Origin: Sulfurovum sp. UBA12169
GTDB taxonomy: Bacteria > Campylobacterota > Campylobacteria > Campylobacterales > Sulfurovaceae
NCBI GenBank assembly: GCA_002742845.1
Contig: DLUH01000005.1
Location: 445,707 to 509,706 of the forward strand
DNA length: 64,000 bases
Direction of reading: 5' to 3'
Below the pieces are notes generated by a model. It was not told the DNA's origin, ran no database searches, and saw only the letters and a list, made by a program, of their open reading frames with translations. Of the stretch, positions 37,598 through 47,445 are shown one piece after another; the first letter of the stretch is position 1, and each line of letters begins with the position of its first letter. The translations under genes were made by a program, and so were the position numbers.

Positions 37598-37627
37598 ACA
37601 ATGGTGCAACGTCACCATTGTTTTTTT
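37598..37627 (+). terminator. Terminator between pstS and pstC
   Basis: ACAATGGTG (37598-37606) and CACCATTGT (37613-37621) form a 9-bp stem with a 6-nt loop, followed by a T-run to 37627. Its U-run touches the Pho box of pstC. Confidence 0.88.
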
Positions 37628-37659
37628 GTTATCAAAATGTAACCCTTTTCCTATAAAAT
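37627..37659 (+). promoter_or_regulatory. Pho box and -10 of pstCAB-phoU
   Basis: TGTTATC-AAAA-TGTAACC (37627-37644), 9 bp, TAAAAT (37654-37659). It allows pstCAB-phoU to be driven apart from pstS. Confidence 0.82.
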
Positions 37660-37686
37660 TCCCATAATTTAAAATTAAGGTTAAGC

Positions 37687-38541
37687 ATGAACGGAAAAGT
37701 CTTTAGGCAGCTCTCTTTGCTTTCTGCAACACTCACATTTTTCTTGCTGATCGGTATTTTTGCAATACTTTTTACCTATGCGCAGCAATCAATGCAAACA
37801 TTCGGCTTTGACTTTTTAACGATTGAACACTGGGAAACGGATGAAGATGGCTATGGCGGTATATTCGGAGGATGGGTGCCCATTGTCGGTACGCTTTTAA
37901 GTACGCTGATTGCCATGGCTATTGCCACTCCGCTAGCGATGGGAATTGCAATTTTTTTAACTGAAATAGCCCACAGTAATCTCGTCAAACCTGTTTCTAT
38001 GGCGATAGAGCTGCTTGCTGCTATCCCCAGCATTATTTATGGCATGTGGGGACTTTTTTATTTTGCTCCTATTATTCAAGAGTTGTTCGGCGGGAATGGT
38101 GTAGGATTGTTGACAGCAGGGGTCGTTTTGGCCATCATGATCCTTCCTTTTATGGCAGCGATCACCAAAGACGCAATGAATACAACACCGGGAATTCTTA
38201 AAGAGTCGGCCTATGCTATGGGAGCAACGACATTTGAAGTAATTAAAGATGTGGTGATGCCATATTCAAAAGCCGGCATTATTGGATCGGTTATACTGGC
38301 TCTGGGACGTGCGCTGGGTGAAACGATGGCTGTAGCCTTCTTGATAGGTTCAGTGATGAGCGTTGCGCAGAAGGTGACTGATTCAACTATCTCTATCCCT
38401 GTTTTGCTTGCCAACAATTTTTCCGAAGCGCAAGATTTGCAGCTTTCAAGTATGTACTATTTGGCGCTCATTCTTTTTGTTGTCAGTTTTGCCGTTATTT
38501 CTCTTGCGAAATTTTATTTTTTAAGAAGGGGAGTAAAATGA
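37687..38541 (+). CDS. pstC: Phosphate ABC transporter permease PstC
   Basis: 284 aa, six membrane helices. N-terminal segment LLIGIFAILFTYAQQS, periplasmic FGFDFLTIEHW, and the EAA-loop consensus with the glycine (ESAYAMGATTFEVIKDVVMP). Pairs with PstA. A short leader with AAGG precedes ATG 37687. Overlaps pstA by 4 bp. Confidence 0.95.
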   Translation: MNGKVFRQLSLLSATLTFFLLIGIFAILFTYAQQSMQTFGFDFLTIEHWETDEDGYGGIFGGWVPIVGTLLSTLIAMAIATPLAMGIAIFLTEIAHSNLVKPVSMAIELLAAIPSIIYGMWGLFYFAPIIQELFGGNGVGLLTAGVVLAIMILPFMAAITKDAMNTTPGILKESAYAMGATTFEVIKDVVMPYSKAGIIGSVILALGRALGETMAVAFLIGSVMSVAQKVTDSTISIPVLLANNFSEAQDLQLSSMYYLALILFVVSFAVISLAKFYFLRRGVK

Positions 38542-39353
38542 ACCGCTTGCTGCTCAATAAAGTGATTCTGCTGGTTTCAACCGCATCGGCAATCATAGGA
38601 ATAGGTTTTCTTTTTTGGATTTTGATTACTCTGGGCTATAAGGGGATAGACAGTATCTCGTTGACAACATTTACAAATGATTTGGTCAACGGGGGGATAC
38701 GAAATTTACTTGTAGGTCAGTTTACTATGGCGCTGATTGCTACGCTGATCGCGGTTCCTCTGGGTATGATGGCAGGTATCTATTTGCGAGAATATAGCGG
38801 AGGAGGGAAGCTTGCGATGGTGCTTCGAAACCTCAATGATGTGATGATGAGCGCGCCTTCTATTGTGATTGGGGTATTTGTTTATGCCTTTATGGTCGCA
38901 CCGTTTAATACTTATAATGGATGGGCAGGGAGTGCGGCTTTGGCTATCATGATGATTCCTATTATTGTCAACACCACCGACAACATGCTTTCCCTGGTGC
39001 CACAAGAACTCAGAGAGGCAGGTATTGCATTGGGCGGGAGCAGGCACAAGATTATCGTCCAAATTGTACTAAGGTCTGCAAAAACAGGAATAACTACAGG
39101 TATTTTGCTCTCTTTCGCACGTATTATCGGAGAAACTGCACCCTTGCTGTTTACCTCGGCAAACAATCAGTTTTTTACAATGGATATGAATGAGCAGTTT
39201 CCTTCTTTGACGGTCAGTATCTATAATCTGGCTACCTATCCGGATGAATCAAGCAGACAATTGGCGTGGGCCGCCTCATTTATTTTGACAGTGATCGTTT
39301 TGACAATCAATCTTTTGGGCCGCTATGCCACAAGAAACAAGAAAGGCAAATAA
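38538..39353 (+). CDS. pstA: Phosphate ABC transporter permease PstA
   Basis: 271 aa, six membrane helices and the EAA-type loop [20 protein letters not shown]. The periplasmic loop [24 protein letters not shown] and ISGGG-like turn match PstA. Second permease subunit; ATGA overlap with pstC; pstB starts 1 bp after the stop. Confidence 0.95.
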   Translation: MNRLLLNKVILLVSTASAIIGIGFLFWILITLGYKGIDSISLTTFTNDLVNGGIRNLLVGQFTMALIATLIAVPLGMMAGIYLREYSGGGKLAMVLRNLNDVMMSAPSIVIGVFVYAFMVAPFNTYNGWAGSAALAIMMIPIIVNTTDNMLSLVPQELREAGIALGGSRHKIIVQIVLRSAKTGITTGILLSFARIIGETAPLLFTSANNQFFTMDMNEQFPSLTVSIYNLATYPDESSRQLAWAASFILTVIVLTINLLGRYATRNKKGK

Positions 39354-39354
39354 T

Positions 39355-40146
39355 ATGAAACAAAACATTATGGCTATGAAAGCAGAAAATCTTACTTTTA
39401 CCTATGCCGGAGCTGCGTCCTCCTCTTTAAACAGCGTGACCTTGCCGATCGAACGCAATAAAATCACTGCGCTGATAGGACCAAGCGGATGCGGCAAATC
39501 CACACTGCTTCGCTGCATGAACCGAATCCATGATGTATATCCGGGAAATAAGTATGAAGGGAAAATTACACTTCATACCGCGTCTGGAAAAAATCAAAAT
39601 GTACTAGAACTTAAGAAAGAGAATGAACTGATTGCGCTTCGTCAAACCGTAGGAATGATTTTTCAAAAGCCTACCCCTTTTCCTATGAGTATTTTTGATA
39701 ATGTGGCCTATGGCCTAAAACTTTCAGGCATCAAAAATAAAACTGAACTGCAAGACCGTGTAGAAAAAGCGCTTAAGGGCGCAGCGATATGGGAGGAAAC
39801 CAAGGATAGGCTGGGCGGGAGCGCAATGGGATTGAGCGGCGGACAGCAGCAAAGACTTTGTATTGCCCGAGCAGTAGCGCTTAAGCCTGAAGTGCTGCTT
39901 TTTGATGAGCCTACTTCGGCATTGGATCCTATCTCGACAGGAGCAATAGAAGAGTTGATTGCAGAGCTTAAATCGGAAATATCGGTGGCTATCGTGACTC
40001 ACAATATGCAGCAAGCCAGCCGATTGAGTGATTATACGGCATTTATGTATCTTGGCGAACTTATAGAATTTGACAAAACAGAATCGGTATTCCTCAATCC
40101 TTCCAATAAAATGACAGAGGATTACGTAACCGGCAGATTTGGATAA
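39355..40146 (+). CDS. pstB: Phosphate ABC transporter ATPase PstB
   Basis: 263 aa from ATG 39355 (AAGG and a TAATATG junction with pstA). Walker [11 protein letters not shown]-loop [15 protein letters not shown] signature [16 protein letters not shown], Walker [13 protein letters not shown], and H-loop [12 protein letters not shown]-loop QKPTPFP is typical of PstB. Energises phosphate import. phoU follows after 52 bp. Confidence 0.97.
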   Translation: MKQNIMAMKAENLTFTYAGAASSSLNSVTLPIERNKITALIGPSGCGKSTLLRCMNRIHDVYPGNKYEGKITLHTASGKNQNVLELKKENELIALRQTVGMIFQKPTPFPMSIFDNVAYGLKLSGIKNKTELQDRVEKALKGAAIWEETKDRLGGSAMGLSGGQQQRLCIARAVALKPEVLLFDEPTSALDPISTGAIEELIAELKSEISVAIVTHNMQQASRLSDYTAFMYLGELIEFDKTESVFLNPSNKMTEDYVTGRFG

Positions 40147-40198
40147 AAACACTGCTTTTTGCGTAAATTACATAACAACCAAATACCAAGGAGAATTG

Positions 40199-40861
40199 AT
40201 GCTAAGTATAGAAAATAAAGTTATACAGGTACGAGAAAAAACCGCTGCTGTATTGGAAGAGATGATGATTTCACAAAAGCTTGCCTTGCATGCATTGAGG
40301 GTCTGCGATGAACAAAGTTTTGAGCAGGCAAATATTCCTCTTGATTCAATCGATAAAAAAGTTGAAGAGATAGACAATCTTGTCTTGACAGCATTTGTAC
40401 GCTTTTCCCCCGAAGCAAAAGATCTCAGGGAGATGGTCGCATTTTTAAAGATTACTTCCTCTTTGCAGCGCATTGCATCGAACGAAACAAATTATATAAA
40501 AAATATGAAAATCTGTAATCCCAAGGCGGATCCGCAAATAAAACGTATCATAAAAGAATCTCTTTCGATCAATCAGTGCACGATTCAAGCCATGAATTAT
40601 ACGATTGAAATGATCCGTGAGACAGAAGACAAAAATAAACTTTTAGATCTTGAAAGCAAGATTGATGTGGAGTTTAGTAAAACAGACGATATCTATTCAA
40701 TGCTTGAAAAAGATGTGCTGCAAATCATGCATCAAACCCACGAAGTCAATGATGAATTTATCAATTTGCTTAAGTATATCAGAAAAAATATGAAGATTAT
40801 CGACAGGCTTCAGGATATTGCTTCCAAATTACTCTTTGCCAGAATTGGCGGCAAACTTTAA
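40199..40861 (+). CDS. phoU: PhoU-type phosphate signalling protein
   Basis: 220 aa, all helical, two PhoU three-helix repeats (DSIDKKVEEIDNLVL and ESKIDVEFSKTDDIYSML carry the metal-binding E/DxxxD motifs). Mediates signalling from the Pst complex to the kinase. ATG 40199 with SD AAGGAGAATTG. The 3' end overlaps the convergent patatin gene by 33 bp. Confidence 0.9.
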   Translation: MLSIENKVIQVREKTAAVLEEMMISQKLALHALRVCDEQSFEQANIPLDSIDKKVEEIDNLVLTAFVRFSPEAKDLREMVAFLKITSSLQRIASNETNYIKNMKICNPKADPQIKRIIKESLSINQCTIQAMNYTIEMIRETEDKNKLLDLESKIDVEFSKTDDIYSMLEKDVLQIMHQTHEVNDEFINLLKYIRKNMKIIDRLQDIASKLLFARIGGKL

Positions 40862-41599
40862 TTTTTGCTTTGATAACTCCATAGTGGTTTCATAGCCAAG
40901 ATGAAACATCTCTTTAAAATTTTTAAAACGCAAGAGCGCGTAGTTTGAGAGCTTGGGGTCGGTGATGTAAAAATCACACAGTTTGAGGTGCTCTTGAATG
41001 GAGGCATGCCATGTCAAAAAGAGGGTGCGTTTTATGCCGCCGATGAAAGAAGGGGTAAACCCGTGAAAGAGCGGATGCAGATCCACTCCGATGATAGGAT
41101 GATTGTACTTTAGCAGCGGCGCAACGGGAAGATTGTCCATGACACCCCCGTCTGCTAGATAGTATGCCCCATAAAGGAGCGGTTCAAAAAGGGGCAAGAC
41201 GGCGCTGGAGGCAACACACAAAGGAATGGCTTCTCCTTTATCGAAACGTATAATCTCCCCGCTGATAAGATCCACAGCCGTAATATGCAATTTGATACGC
41301 GTTTTTTCAATATGCGAGATGGGGATAAGCTTCTTGAGAATATCTTGCTGCTGATCAATACGAAAGAAACCATTGCGAAACCCTTTGAGTTTAAAAATTT
41401 TCTTAAAAGCTTTGGATTCAAAAATTTCTAGTTGTTCTCTGGGTGCTACTCCGGCCGCATAGCTTGTGCCGATAATCGCTCCAATACTGGTCCCCGAAAT
41501 GGCTTCAATAGAAAAACCGTTCTTTTCCAGTGCTTCAAGTACACCAAGATGAAAAGCACCCCGTGCAGCCCCACCCGATAATGCTAAACTAATTTTCAT
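40829..41599 (-). CDS. Patatin-like phospholipase
   Basis: 256 aa from ATG 41599. Oxyanion-hole loop GGAARG (residues 9-14), nucleophile Ser38 in GTSIGA, and the catalytic Asp in LADGGVMDN. Hydrolyses acyl chains of phospholipids or lysophospholipids. A longer start (up to 41797) is possible, adding an extension YPEYKRYNDIIM, but has no SD; a TATAAT between (minus strand, about 41686) suggests the shorter transcript. Convergent with phoU with a 33-bp overlap and next to a probable ornithine-lipid operon, suggesting lipid turnover under phosphate stress. Confidence 0.82.
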   Translation of the reverse strand: MKISLALSGGAARGAFHLGVLEALEKNGFSIEAISGTSIGAIIGTSYAAGVAPREQLEIFESKAFKKIFKLKGFRNGFFRIDQQQDILKKLIPISHIEKTRIKLHITAVDLISGEIIRFDKGEAIPLCVASSAVLPLFEPLLYGAYYLADGGVMDNLPVAPLLKYNHPIIGVDLHPLFHGFTPSFIGGIKRTLFLTWHASIQEHLKLCDFYITDPKLSNYALLRFKNFKEMFHLGYETTMELSKQKLKFAANSGKE

Positions 41600-41815
41600 G
41601 ACCCAACCACTCGGTAATTTCTGTTCATTCTCTCGCCCCTCAACCGCGATTTTACGGATATGCTCCATAATGATATCATTATATCTTTTATATTCCGGGT
41701 ACTGTGGAAGTAGCGCTTCAAAGTCTGAAAAAGAAGAGAAATTATTTAAAGGATTGCAGCAGAAAAGGGAACGAAAAACAGCATTATATTCATGCAAGAA
41801 AAAAATATAGCTTTA

Positions 41816-41848
41816 TGTTATTGAAATGTAATCAGCCTTTTTTATAAT
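41816..41848 (+). promoter_or_regulatory. Pho box and -10 of the 69-aa gene and olsF-like gene
   Basis: TGTTATT-GAAA-TGTAATC (41816-41833), 9 bp, TATAAT (41843-41848). Start codon at 41878. Confidence 0.75.
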
Positions 41849-41877
41849 GATGAAACTTATCTCTAGGAGAGCTATCC

Positions 41878-42087
41878 ATGCAAGCGGAATGTAACGTTTC
41901 AGATGAACATCTTGAAGAACTTTCAGCCAGAATCGCTAAATCATTTTTTATTACCGAAGAAGAAGCTTTAGAACTTATTTATGAAGAGTGGGAGAGAGTC
42001 GAAGCATTATTTGCAATTCATAAAAAAATAAACTTGGTACATCTGTATCTTATCGGCGAGATCAATGAGCTTTATAGGATAGCCTAA
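41878..42087 (+). CDS. 69-aa acidic protein cotranscribed with olsF-like gene, unknown
   Basis: A small helical protein (MQAECNVSDEHLEELS..., with EEEALELIYEEWERVEA) with no signal peptide. First gene after a Pho promoter and overlapping the olsF-like start by 1 base (TAATG). I recognise no family. The end (LVHLYLIGEINELYRI) could be a helix binding the acyltransferase or the membrane. Confidence 0.7.
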   Translation: MQAECNVSDEHLEELSARIAKSFFITEEEALELIYEEWERVEALFAIHKKINLVHLYLIGEINELYRIA

Positions 42088-43799
42088 TGCAGATAAGTAT
42101 AGAAAATTATATAGAGCACCACTACCCGCAAATCACACAGGCCCCTCGGGCTTTAAAGCAATTGCTTTTCACCGGTTTGAAAAAATTTTTTCATGAAGAC
42201 CAGATCAATATTTTTTTACGGGAAAATGTACAAAAGGATGCGTTTAGTTTCATCGAAGCAACGATAGATTATTTCGATATTTCAATTGGGCTAAAAAAAG
42301 AAGAACTCCGCCATATTCCCACCTATGGAAGGGTCGTAATCATTGCCAATCATCCTTTGGGCGCGTTGGACGCGATGGCGCTTATGCATCTGCTTAAAGA
42401 CATCAGAAGCGATATCAAGATCGTAGCAAACGATTTTCTTTTAGGACTTGAAAATCTTAACGATGTACTTATTCCTGTGGATAATATCACCGGAGGGATG
42501 AATAAAGAGACGATTAGAAGCATATACCATGCTCTTGAAGAAGAACAGGCAGTCATCATTTTTCCTTCCGGGGAAGTCAGTCGGGCCCGACCAAGCGGCA
42601 TTAAAGACACATCATGGAAGAGCGGTTTTTTAAAGATTGCTTCGAAGATGAAAGCACCGATCCTTCCGGTCTATATCAAGGCAAAAAATTCAAATCATTT
42701 TTATATCCTTTCTATGCTCAATCGCTCTTTGGCAACCATAACGCTTCCTCATGAAATGTTTAAGGCCAAAGGTAAAAAAATAGAATTTACGATAGGAAAA
42801 TCCATACCGTTTGATGCCTATCATGTTCCTTCTTTGGGAAGCAATGATGTCGTAAAGCTTTTACGAAAACATTTTTATCATGTTGCCAAACATAAAAAAC
42901 CGCTTTTTAAAACACAAAATGAGATTTCGATACCCGAATCTAGAAGCGAACTTAAGGCCGAACTGAAATATGGAAAGATTTTGGGAGAGACTTTTGACGG
43001 CAAAAAAATCATCCTGTACGAATCACCCATCGAAAACTGCGTGCTTAAAGAGATAGGAAGATTAAGAGAAGTGAGTTTTCGCCATGTGGGAGAAGGGAGC
43101 GGTAAAAAACGTGACCTTGACGAGTACGACTATTATTATAAGCATCTCATTATTTGGGATGATGAGGCTTTGGAGATAGCCGGGGCATACCGTTTGGGCG
43201 AGTCAAGAGAGATCATAGAAGAGTTTGATACAGAGGGGCTTTATACCAAAACACTTTTTGATTTTGATGAAAACTTTTTGCTCTATCTGGGCAGAGGATT
43301 GGAGCTTGGAAGAAGTTTTGTTCAACCCAAATACTGGAATAGCCGGGCACTGGATTATCTGTGGCAAGGCATTGGCGCATATGTGAAGCAAAATCCCCAA
43401 ATCCGCTACTTGTTCGGGGCAGTAAGTTTGAGCAATGCATTCAATGACAAGGCCAAAGCGTTGATGATTTATTTTTTTCAACATTATTTTGGCTCGTCGG
43501 AGAAATTGGTTGTTCATAAAGTTTCCTATAGCATCCCTTTGGAGCTGAAGGCATATTGCCAAAGTTTGTTTGCGGGAGATAATTACAGAGAAGATCAGCG
43601 CAGGCTTAAGGAAGAACTGAGTTTAATGGGGTATGCAATTCCAACGCTCTATAAACAGTATGCGGAAGTGTGCGAAGAGGGCGGAGTGAAGTTTTTAGAT
43701 TTTGGGTATGATAAAGATTTTAACAATTGTATTGATGGGCTTATCGTCGTGGATTTAAACTATCTCAAACCTGCAAAAGCAGAAAGGTATTTTAGATAA
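42087..43799 (+). CDS. olsF: Bifunctional acyltransferase, probable ornithine lipid synthase OlsF
   Basis: 570 aa. N-terminal LPLAT/PlsC-like domain (about residues 60-270) with NHPLGALDA (His89, Asp95) and FPSGEVSRARPSG in place of the FPEGT motif. C-terminal GNAT-like domain of the OlsB/putative haemolysin type (about 300-530) with LGRGLELGRSFV, YLWQGIGAYV and FGAVSLS. OlsF of Serratia and others combines O- and N-acyltransferase steps to make ornithine lipid, a phosphorus-free membrane lipid induced by phosphate limitation. The Pho box in front supports this. OlsF is my best call from domain order; a separate GNAT-PlsC enzyme for another aminolipid cannot be excluded. Confidence 0.75.
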   Translation: MQISIENYIEHHYPQITQAPRALKQLLFTGLKKFFHEDQINIFLRENVQKDAFSFIEATIDYFDISIGLKKEELRHIPTYGRVVIIANHPLGALDAMALMHLLKDIRSDIKIVANDFLLGLENLNDVLIPVDNITGGMNKETIRSIYHALEEEQAVIIFPSGEVSRARPSGIKDTSWKSGFLKIASKMKAPILPVYIKAKNSNHFYILSMLNRSLATITLPHEMFKAKGKKIEFTIGKSIPFDAYHVPSLGSNDVVKLLRKHFYHVAKHKKPLFKTQNEISIPESRSELKAELKYGKILGETFDGKKIILYESPIENCVLKEIGRLREVSFRHVGEGSGKKRDLDEYDYYYKHLIIWDDEALEIAGAYRLGESREIIEEFDTEGLYTKTLFDFDENFLLYLGRGLELGRSFVQPKYWNSRALDYLWQGIGAYVKQNPQIRYLFGAVSLSNAFNDKAKALMIYFFQHYFGSSEKLVVHKVSYSIPLELKAYCQSLFAGDNYREDQRRLKEELSLMGYAIPTLYKQYAEVCEEGGVKFLDFGYDKDFNNCIDGLIVVDLNYLKPAKAERYFR

Positions 43800-43802
43800 A
43801 AG

Positions 43803-43820
43803 ATGTCAATTTGACATTTT
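43803..43820 (+). terminator. Terminator-like hairpin after olsF
   Basis: ATGTC-AATTT-GACAT with flanking A/T extending the stem, followed by TTTTT. Weak but well placed, 3 bp after the stop. Confidence 0.5.
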
Positions 43821-43845
43821 TATAGGATCTTTTCTTTCAACTCGC

Positions 43846-43857
43846 TACAATTGCATC
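43846..43857 (+). promoter_or_regulatory. -10 of recQ, leaderless start
   Basis: TACAAT (43846-43851) ends 6 bp before ATG 43858, and no SD precedes the ATG. Confidence 0.45.
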
Positions 43858-45642
43858 ATGGACAAACAACAGACCCTCGAATATTATTTTGGATACAGCG
43901 CATTCAGGCCCCTGCAAGAAGAGATTGTAGATGCCATTTTGGCAAAGCGGGATGTTTTGATGGTCTTGCCTACGGGAGGAGGCAAATCCCTTTGCTATCA
44001 GCTTCCTACGCTTTTACTAGAGGGAATAACAGTCGTTATCTCCCCGCTGCTTGCACTCATGTATGATCAGGTGACCGCACTCAGAGCCAACGGCATTAGT
44101 GCGGCAATGCTAAGCTCTATGCAGGATCTCGAAGAGAGTATGCAGATACAAGAACAGCTCAAAAAAGGTGAGATCAAGCTGTTGTATGTTGCCCCGGAAC
44201 GATTAACCAATGAATATTTTTTAGCACTTTTGCGTCAACTGCCTGTCAATTTCTTTGTGGTGGATGAGGCGCACTGCGTAAGTGAGTGGGGGCATGAATT
44301 TAGAGAAAATTATAGACGGCTCTCTTTGCTCAAGGAGCAGTTTCCTTCTGTACCGGTTGCAGCTTTTACAGCAACGGCGACCAAAGCAGTTGAGCAAGAT
44401 ATCATCGCAAATCTAGGTTTGATAGGCCCCAAGCGTGTGAGAGGTTCGCTCTTTCGCAGCAATTTGACGATAAATGCCCGACACCGCATTGGGGATGGCA
44501 GAGAACAATTGATAGAATTTCTTAAAGAGTATCAAGGTGATTCAGGAATCATCTATACTCTTTCTCGCAAATCCACCCAATCAGTTGCGCATTTCTTGCA
44601 AACCAAAGGCATTGTGGCAAAAGCCTACCACGCAGGCTTGCCAACTGAAGAAAAAAATAGTGTATATAGCGATTTCGTTGCTGACAGAGTGCAAATAGTG
44701 GTCGCTACCATTGCCTTTGGGATGGGTATAGACAAGAGCAATATTCGTTTTGTCGTACACATGAGTTTGCCTAAAACATTGGAAAATTTTTATCAAGAGA
44801 TAGGCCGGGCAGGCCGGGATGGACTGCCATCAGAAACATTGCTGCTCTTCTCTGCTCAGGATATTGTTCAGCAAAAGATGTTTATTGATGATTTGCCCCA
44901 AATGCCCTACAAGGACCATGCGTACTATAAACTTGAGAGCATGGTGCGTTTTGCCAATTCCGAGGGATGCAGACACCAAAGCATTGCTGCGTATTTTGAT
45001 GACAGGATTGAAACATGCAAAGATGGGTGTGACAATTGCGGTACGCCTTCGGCTGAAAAGATAGATATTACCAAGGCTGCACAAAAGCTCCTGTCTGCTA
45101 TTTGGCGCACCGAACAAGCGTACGGCTTGCATTATGTGATCGATGTGTTGCGCGGAAGCAAAGAGCAGCGTATTGTGAAAAACGGGCACCATAAACTCTC
45201 TGTATATGGCATAGGAGAAGAGTATTCAAAAAGCCAGTGGCTTACCATAGGGGACAAATTACTGGAGCTTAATGCCATTGAAATGGGGGAATTTAAGGTG
45301 TATAGATTAACATCTTTTGGCGCAGAAGTGATCAGGGGCATGCATTGCATTGATTTAAAAAAAGAGAGGCTCAGCGTTAAAAAAGCGGAACTTAAAAAAG
45401 CCATAAGTTCTTTTCATGATTATGATGAGGAAATATACGGCAAACTCAAAGAGCTACGCATGCGCATTGCATCGGTTAACAATATCCCTCCCTATATCAT
45501 TTTTTCAGACAAAACACTTAAGGATCTCAGCATAAAGTTGCCGCAAAACAAACATGAAATGCTCGAAGTGCATGGTGTTGGGGATATAAAATTTGAGCGC
45601 TATGGCGAAGAATTTTTGACACTGCTTGCTTCGAGGGTTTGA
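43858..45642 (+). CDS. recQ: ATP-dependent DNA helicase RecQ
   Basis: 594 aa. Walker A LPTGGGKSLCYQLP, DEAH box VVDEAHCVSEWGHEFR, helicase C domain SLPKTLENFYQEIGRAGRDG, zinc-binding CRHQ ... CDNCG, then an RQC winged helix (SKSQWLTIGDKLLEL) and C-terminal HRDC domain (LRMRIASVNNIPPYIIF). Unwinds DNA 3' to 5' for recombination and fork restart. The gene directly abuts rnhB. No SD before the ATG. Confidence 0.95.
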   Translation: MDKQQTLEYYFGYSAFRPLQEEIVDAILAKRDVLMVLPTGGGKSLCYQLPTLLLEGITVVISPLLALMYDQVTALRANGISAAMLSSMQDLEESMQIQEQLKKGEIKLLYVAPERLTNEYFLALLRQLPVNFFVVDEAHCVSEWGHEFRENYRRLSLLKEQFPSVPVAAFTATATKAVEQDIIANLGLIGPKRVRGSLFRSNLTINARHRIGDGREQLIEFLKEYQGDSGIIYTLSRKSTQSVAHFLQTKGIVAKAYHAGLPTEEKNSVYSDFVADRVQIVVATIAFGMGIDKSNIRFVVHMSLPKTLENFYQEIGRAGRDGLPSETLLLFSAQDIVQQKMFIDDLPQMPYKDHAYYKLESMVRFANSEGCRHQSIAAYFDDRIETCKDGCDNCGTPSAEKIDITKAAQKLLSAIWRTEQAYGLHYVIDVLRGSKEQRIVKNGHHKLSVYGIGEEYSKSQWLTIGDKLLELNAIEMGEFKVYRLTSFGAEVIRGMHCIDLKKERLSVKKAELKKAISSFHDYDEEIYGKLKELRMRIASVNNIPPYIIFSDKTLKDLSIKLPQNKHEMLEVHGVGDIKFERYGEEFLTLLASRV

Positions 45643-46215
45643 ATGTTTAGTAAACCTCTTTGCGGCATCGATGAGGCGGGAAGAGGCCCTTTAGCGGGTC
45701 CACTTGTCATGGCCGGAGTAGTACTGGGTGTATCCATGAAAGGTGCGGGATTGATGGATTCCAAAAAGCTCACTGAAAAAAAAAGAGAAGCACTTTATGA
45801 GGAGATCGTTAAAAATGCCCGTTTCCATATTGTCTCTTTTTCGGCGGCACAAATTGATGCATGGGGACTTTCAAAATGTTTACAAAAAGGTTTACAGAGT
45901 ATACAGGAGCACTTGCCGCAGTGTGATTATCTTTTTGATGGAAACAGCACGTTTGGAGCAAAGCAGATAAATACTATGGTTAAGGCAGACGAAAAGATAG
46001 CCGAGGTCAGTGCGGCGAGTATTTTGGCAAAAGTAACGCGAGACAGAGAGATGAAAGCTTTGGCTCAAAAATATCCGCAATACGGTTTTGAAAATCACAA
46101 AGGATATGGAACCAGAGAGCATATTCAGGCGCTCCGCAAGTATGACAGATGCGAGGTGCATCGCCGAACCTTTCGGATAAAAGAACTCGATGAGCCGTCG
46201 TTGTTCAAATTTTAA
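45643..46215 (+). CDS. rnhB: Ribonuclease HII
   Basis: 190 aa. Active site GIDEAGRGPLAGPLV at the start (Asp, Glu), then DSKKLTEKKREALYEEI, and D-containing ADEKIAEVSAASILAKVTRD. Removes RNA and single ribonucleotides from DNA. ATG immediately follows the recQ stop, so it is co-transcribed. Converges with aroC, about 150 bp apart. Confidence 0.93.
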   Translation: MFSKPLCGIDEAGRGPLAGPLVMAGVVLGVSMKGAGLMDSKKLTEKKREALYEEIVKNARFHIVSFSAAQIDAWGLSKCLQKGLQSIQEHLPQCDYLFDGNSTFGAKQINTMVKADEKIAEVSAASILAKVTRDREMKALAQKYPQYGFENHKGYGTREHIQALRKYDRCEVHRRTFRIKELDEPSLFKF

Positions 46216-46365
46216 AATAGCATTTTATCAATAGATACAATAAAAACGAGTTTTTGATAATACTTCATTTTTTCTTCGGGCAGAAATATCATGGACGCCA
46301 CATCCTCACTTTGGTTTCTTGCATAAAAAAACATACAAAGCTCAGATGAGAGATAAATATTTTCT

Positions 46366-47445
46366 TTATTTTTTGCTATAAAGCGCTTTGAGATGTTCCA
46401 TTTTTTTACCCATATTAAGAAGCACCATATCGGCAAGCACCAGTGCCATCATTGTTTCACAGACAACGGCACCTCGGATTGCCACGCAGGGGTCATGACG
46501 GCCTTTGAGTTCGCATATAACCTCATTGTTCTGCGTTGTAATGGTTTGCTGCGGTTTAAAGATGGACGGGGTGGGTTTAAAGTGTGTTTTAACGATAACG
46601 GTATCGCCATTGCTGATGCCTCCGAGTATGCCACCGGCATGATTGCTTTTAAATCCGTTCAAAGTAATTTCGTCATTATTTTGGCTGCCTTTGAGGTGGG
46701 TGCTGGCGATGCCCTCGCCGATCTCTACAGCTTTGGCAGCATTGATACCCATCATTGCTTCAGCTAGCGCCGCATCAAGTTTGTAATAAAGGGGTTCACC
46801 TAGTCCCACAGGAACGCCTGTGGCTGTGGTCAGCACAACGCCTCCTACGGAGTCATGGTTATTTTTGGCATTAAGAATGGCTGCCTCCTGCGCTTTTTCC
46901 ATAACGGGATCAAGGGCGTAGAGTTTGCTGGTTTTTGCATGGGCAAAATCCTGCACATGGCTTTTGATGCCGTCCACTTCACAAAGCCCGCTTTGTATGA
47001 TGATACCAAGTTCCCGCAGCATCAGTTTGGCTATCGCTCCGCCTGCGACTCTTGCGGCAGTCTCTCTGGCCGAGCTGCGGCCTCCGCCTCTATGATCCCT
47101 TAATCCGTATTTGTGAAAGTAGGTAAAATCTGCATGCCCGGGCCGAAAAAGATCTTTGATATTGTCATAATCTTTGGACTTTTGATTGGCATTATAGATG
47201 ACCATTGCAATAGGTGTGCCCGTGCTTAACCCTTCAAAGACACCGGAGAGTATCTCTACTTTGTCTTCTTCTTTCCTTCCTGTTTCAAGAGGGCTTTTGC
47301 CCGGCTTTCTGCGATCAAGTTCAGACTGGATAAATTCCTCATCTATGGGCAAACCGGCAGGCAAACCGTCAAGGATGCAGCCAATTGCTTTTCCGTGAGA
47401 TTCTCCAAAAGTGGTAAGCGTGAGTTTTTTGCCAAAAGTATTCAT
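46366..47445 (-). CDS. aroC: Chorismate synthase
   Basis: 359 aa. Motifs [18 protein letters not shown] (start; GESHG), [33 protein letters not shown] (parts), and [13 protein letters not shown]. Final shikimate pathway step, requires reduced FMN. Start overlaps the rnc stop by 4 bp. The block aroC-rnc-rnhA-TPR is transcribed leftward, opposite to recQ-rnhB and to dnaG, the order I recall from C. jejuni. Confidence 0.96.
   Translation of the reverse strand: MNTFGKKLTLTTFGESHGKAIGCILDGLPAGLPIDEEFIQSELDRRKPGKSPLETGRKEEDKVEILSGVFEGLSTGTPIAMVIYNANQKSKDYDNIKDLFRPGHADFTYFHKYGLRDHRGGGRSSARETAARVAGGAIAKLMLRELGIIIQSGLCEVDGIKSHVQDFAHAKTSKLYALDPVMEKAQEAAILNAKNNHDSVGGVVLTTATGVPVGLGEPLYYKLDAALAEAMMGINAAKAVEIGEGIASTHLKGSQNNDEITLNGFKSNHAGGILGGISNGDTVIVKTHFKPTPSIFKPQQTITTQNNEVICELKGRHDPCVAIRGAVVCETMMALVLADMVLLNMGKKMEHLKALYSKK

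Noticed and set aside
46212-46436. Reverse-strand frame overlapping the 3' end of aroC (contains YLSSELCMFFYARNQ)
   Set aside because: Most of it lies beyond aroC in a 150-bp convergent gap and looks partly coding, but it has no SD-supported start outside aroC. Kept out; a very small gene here cannot be excluded.
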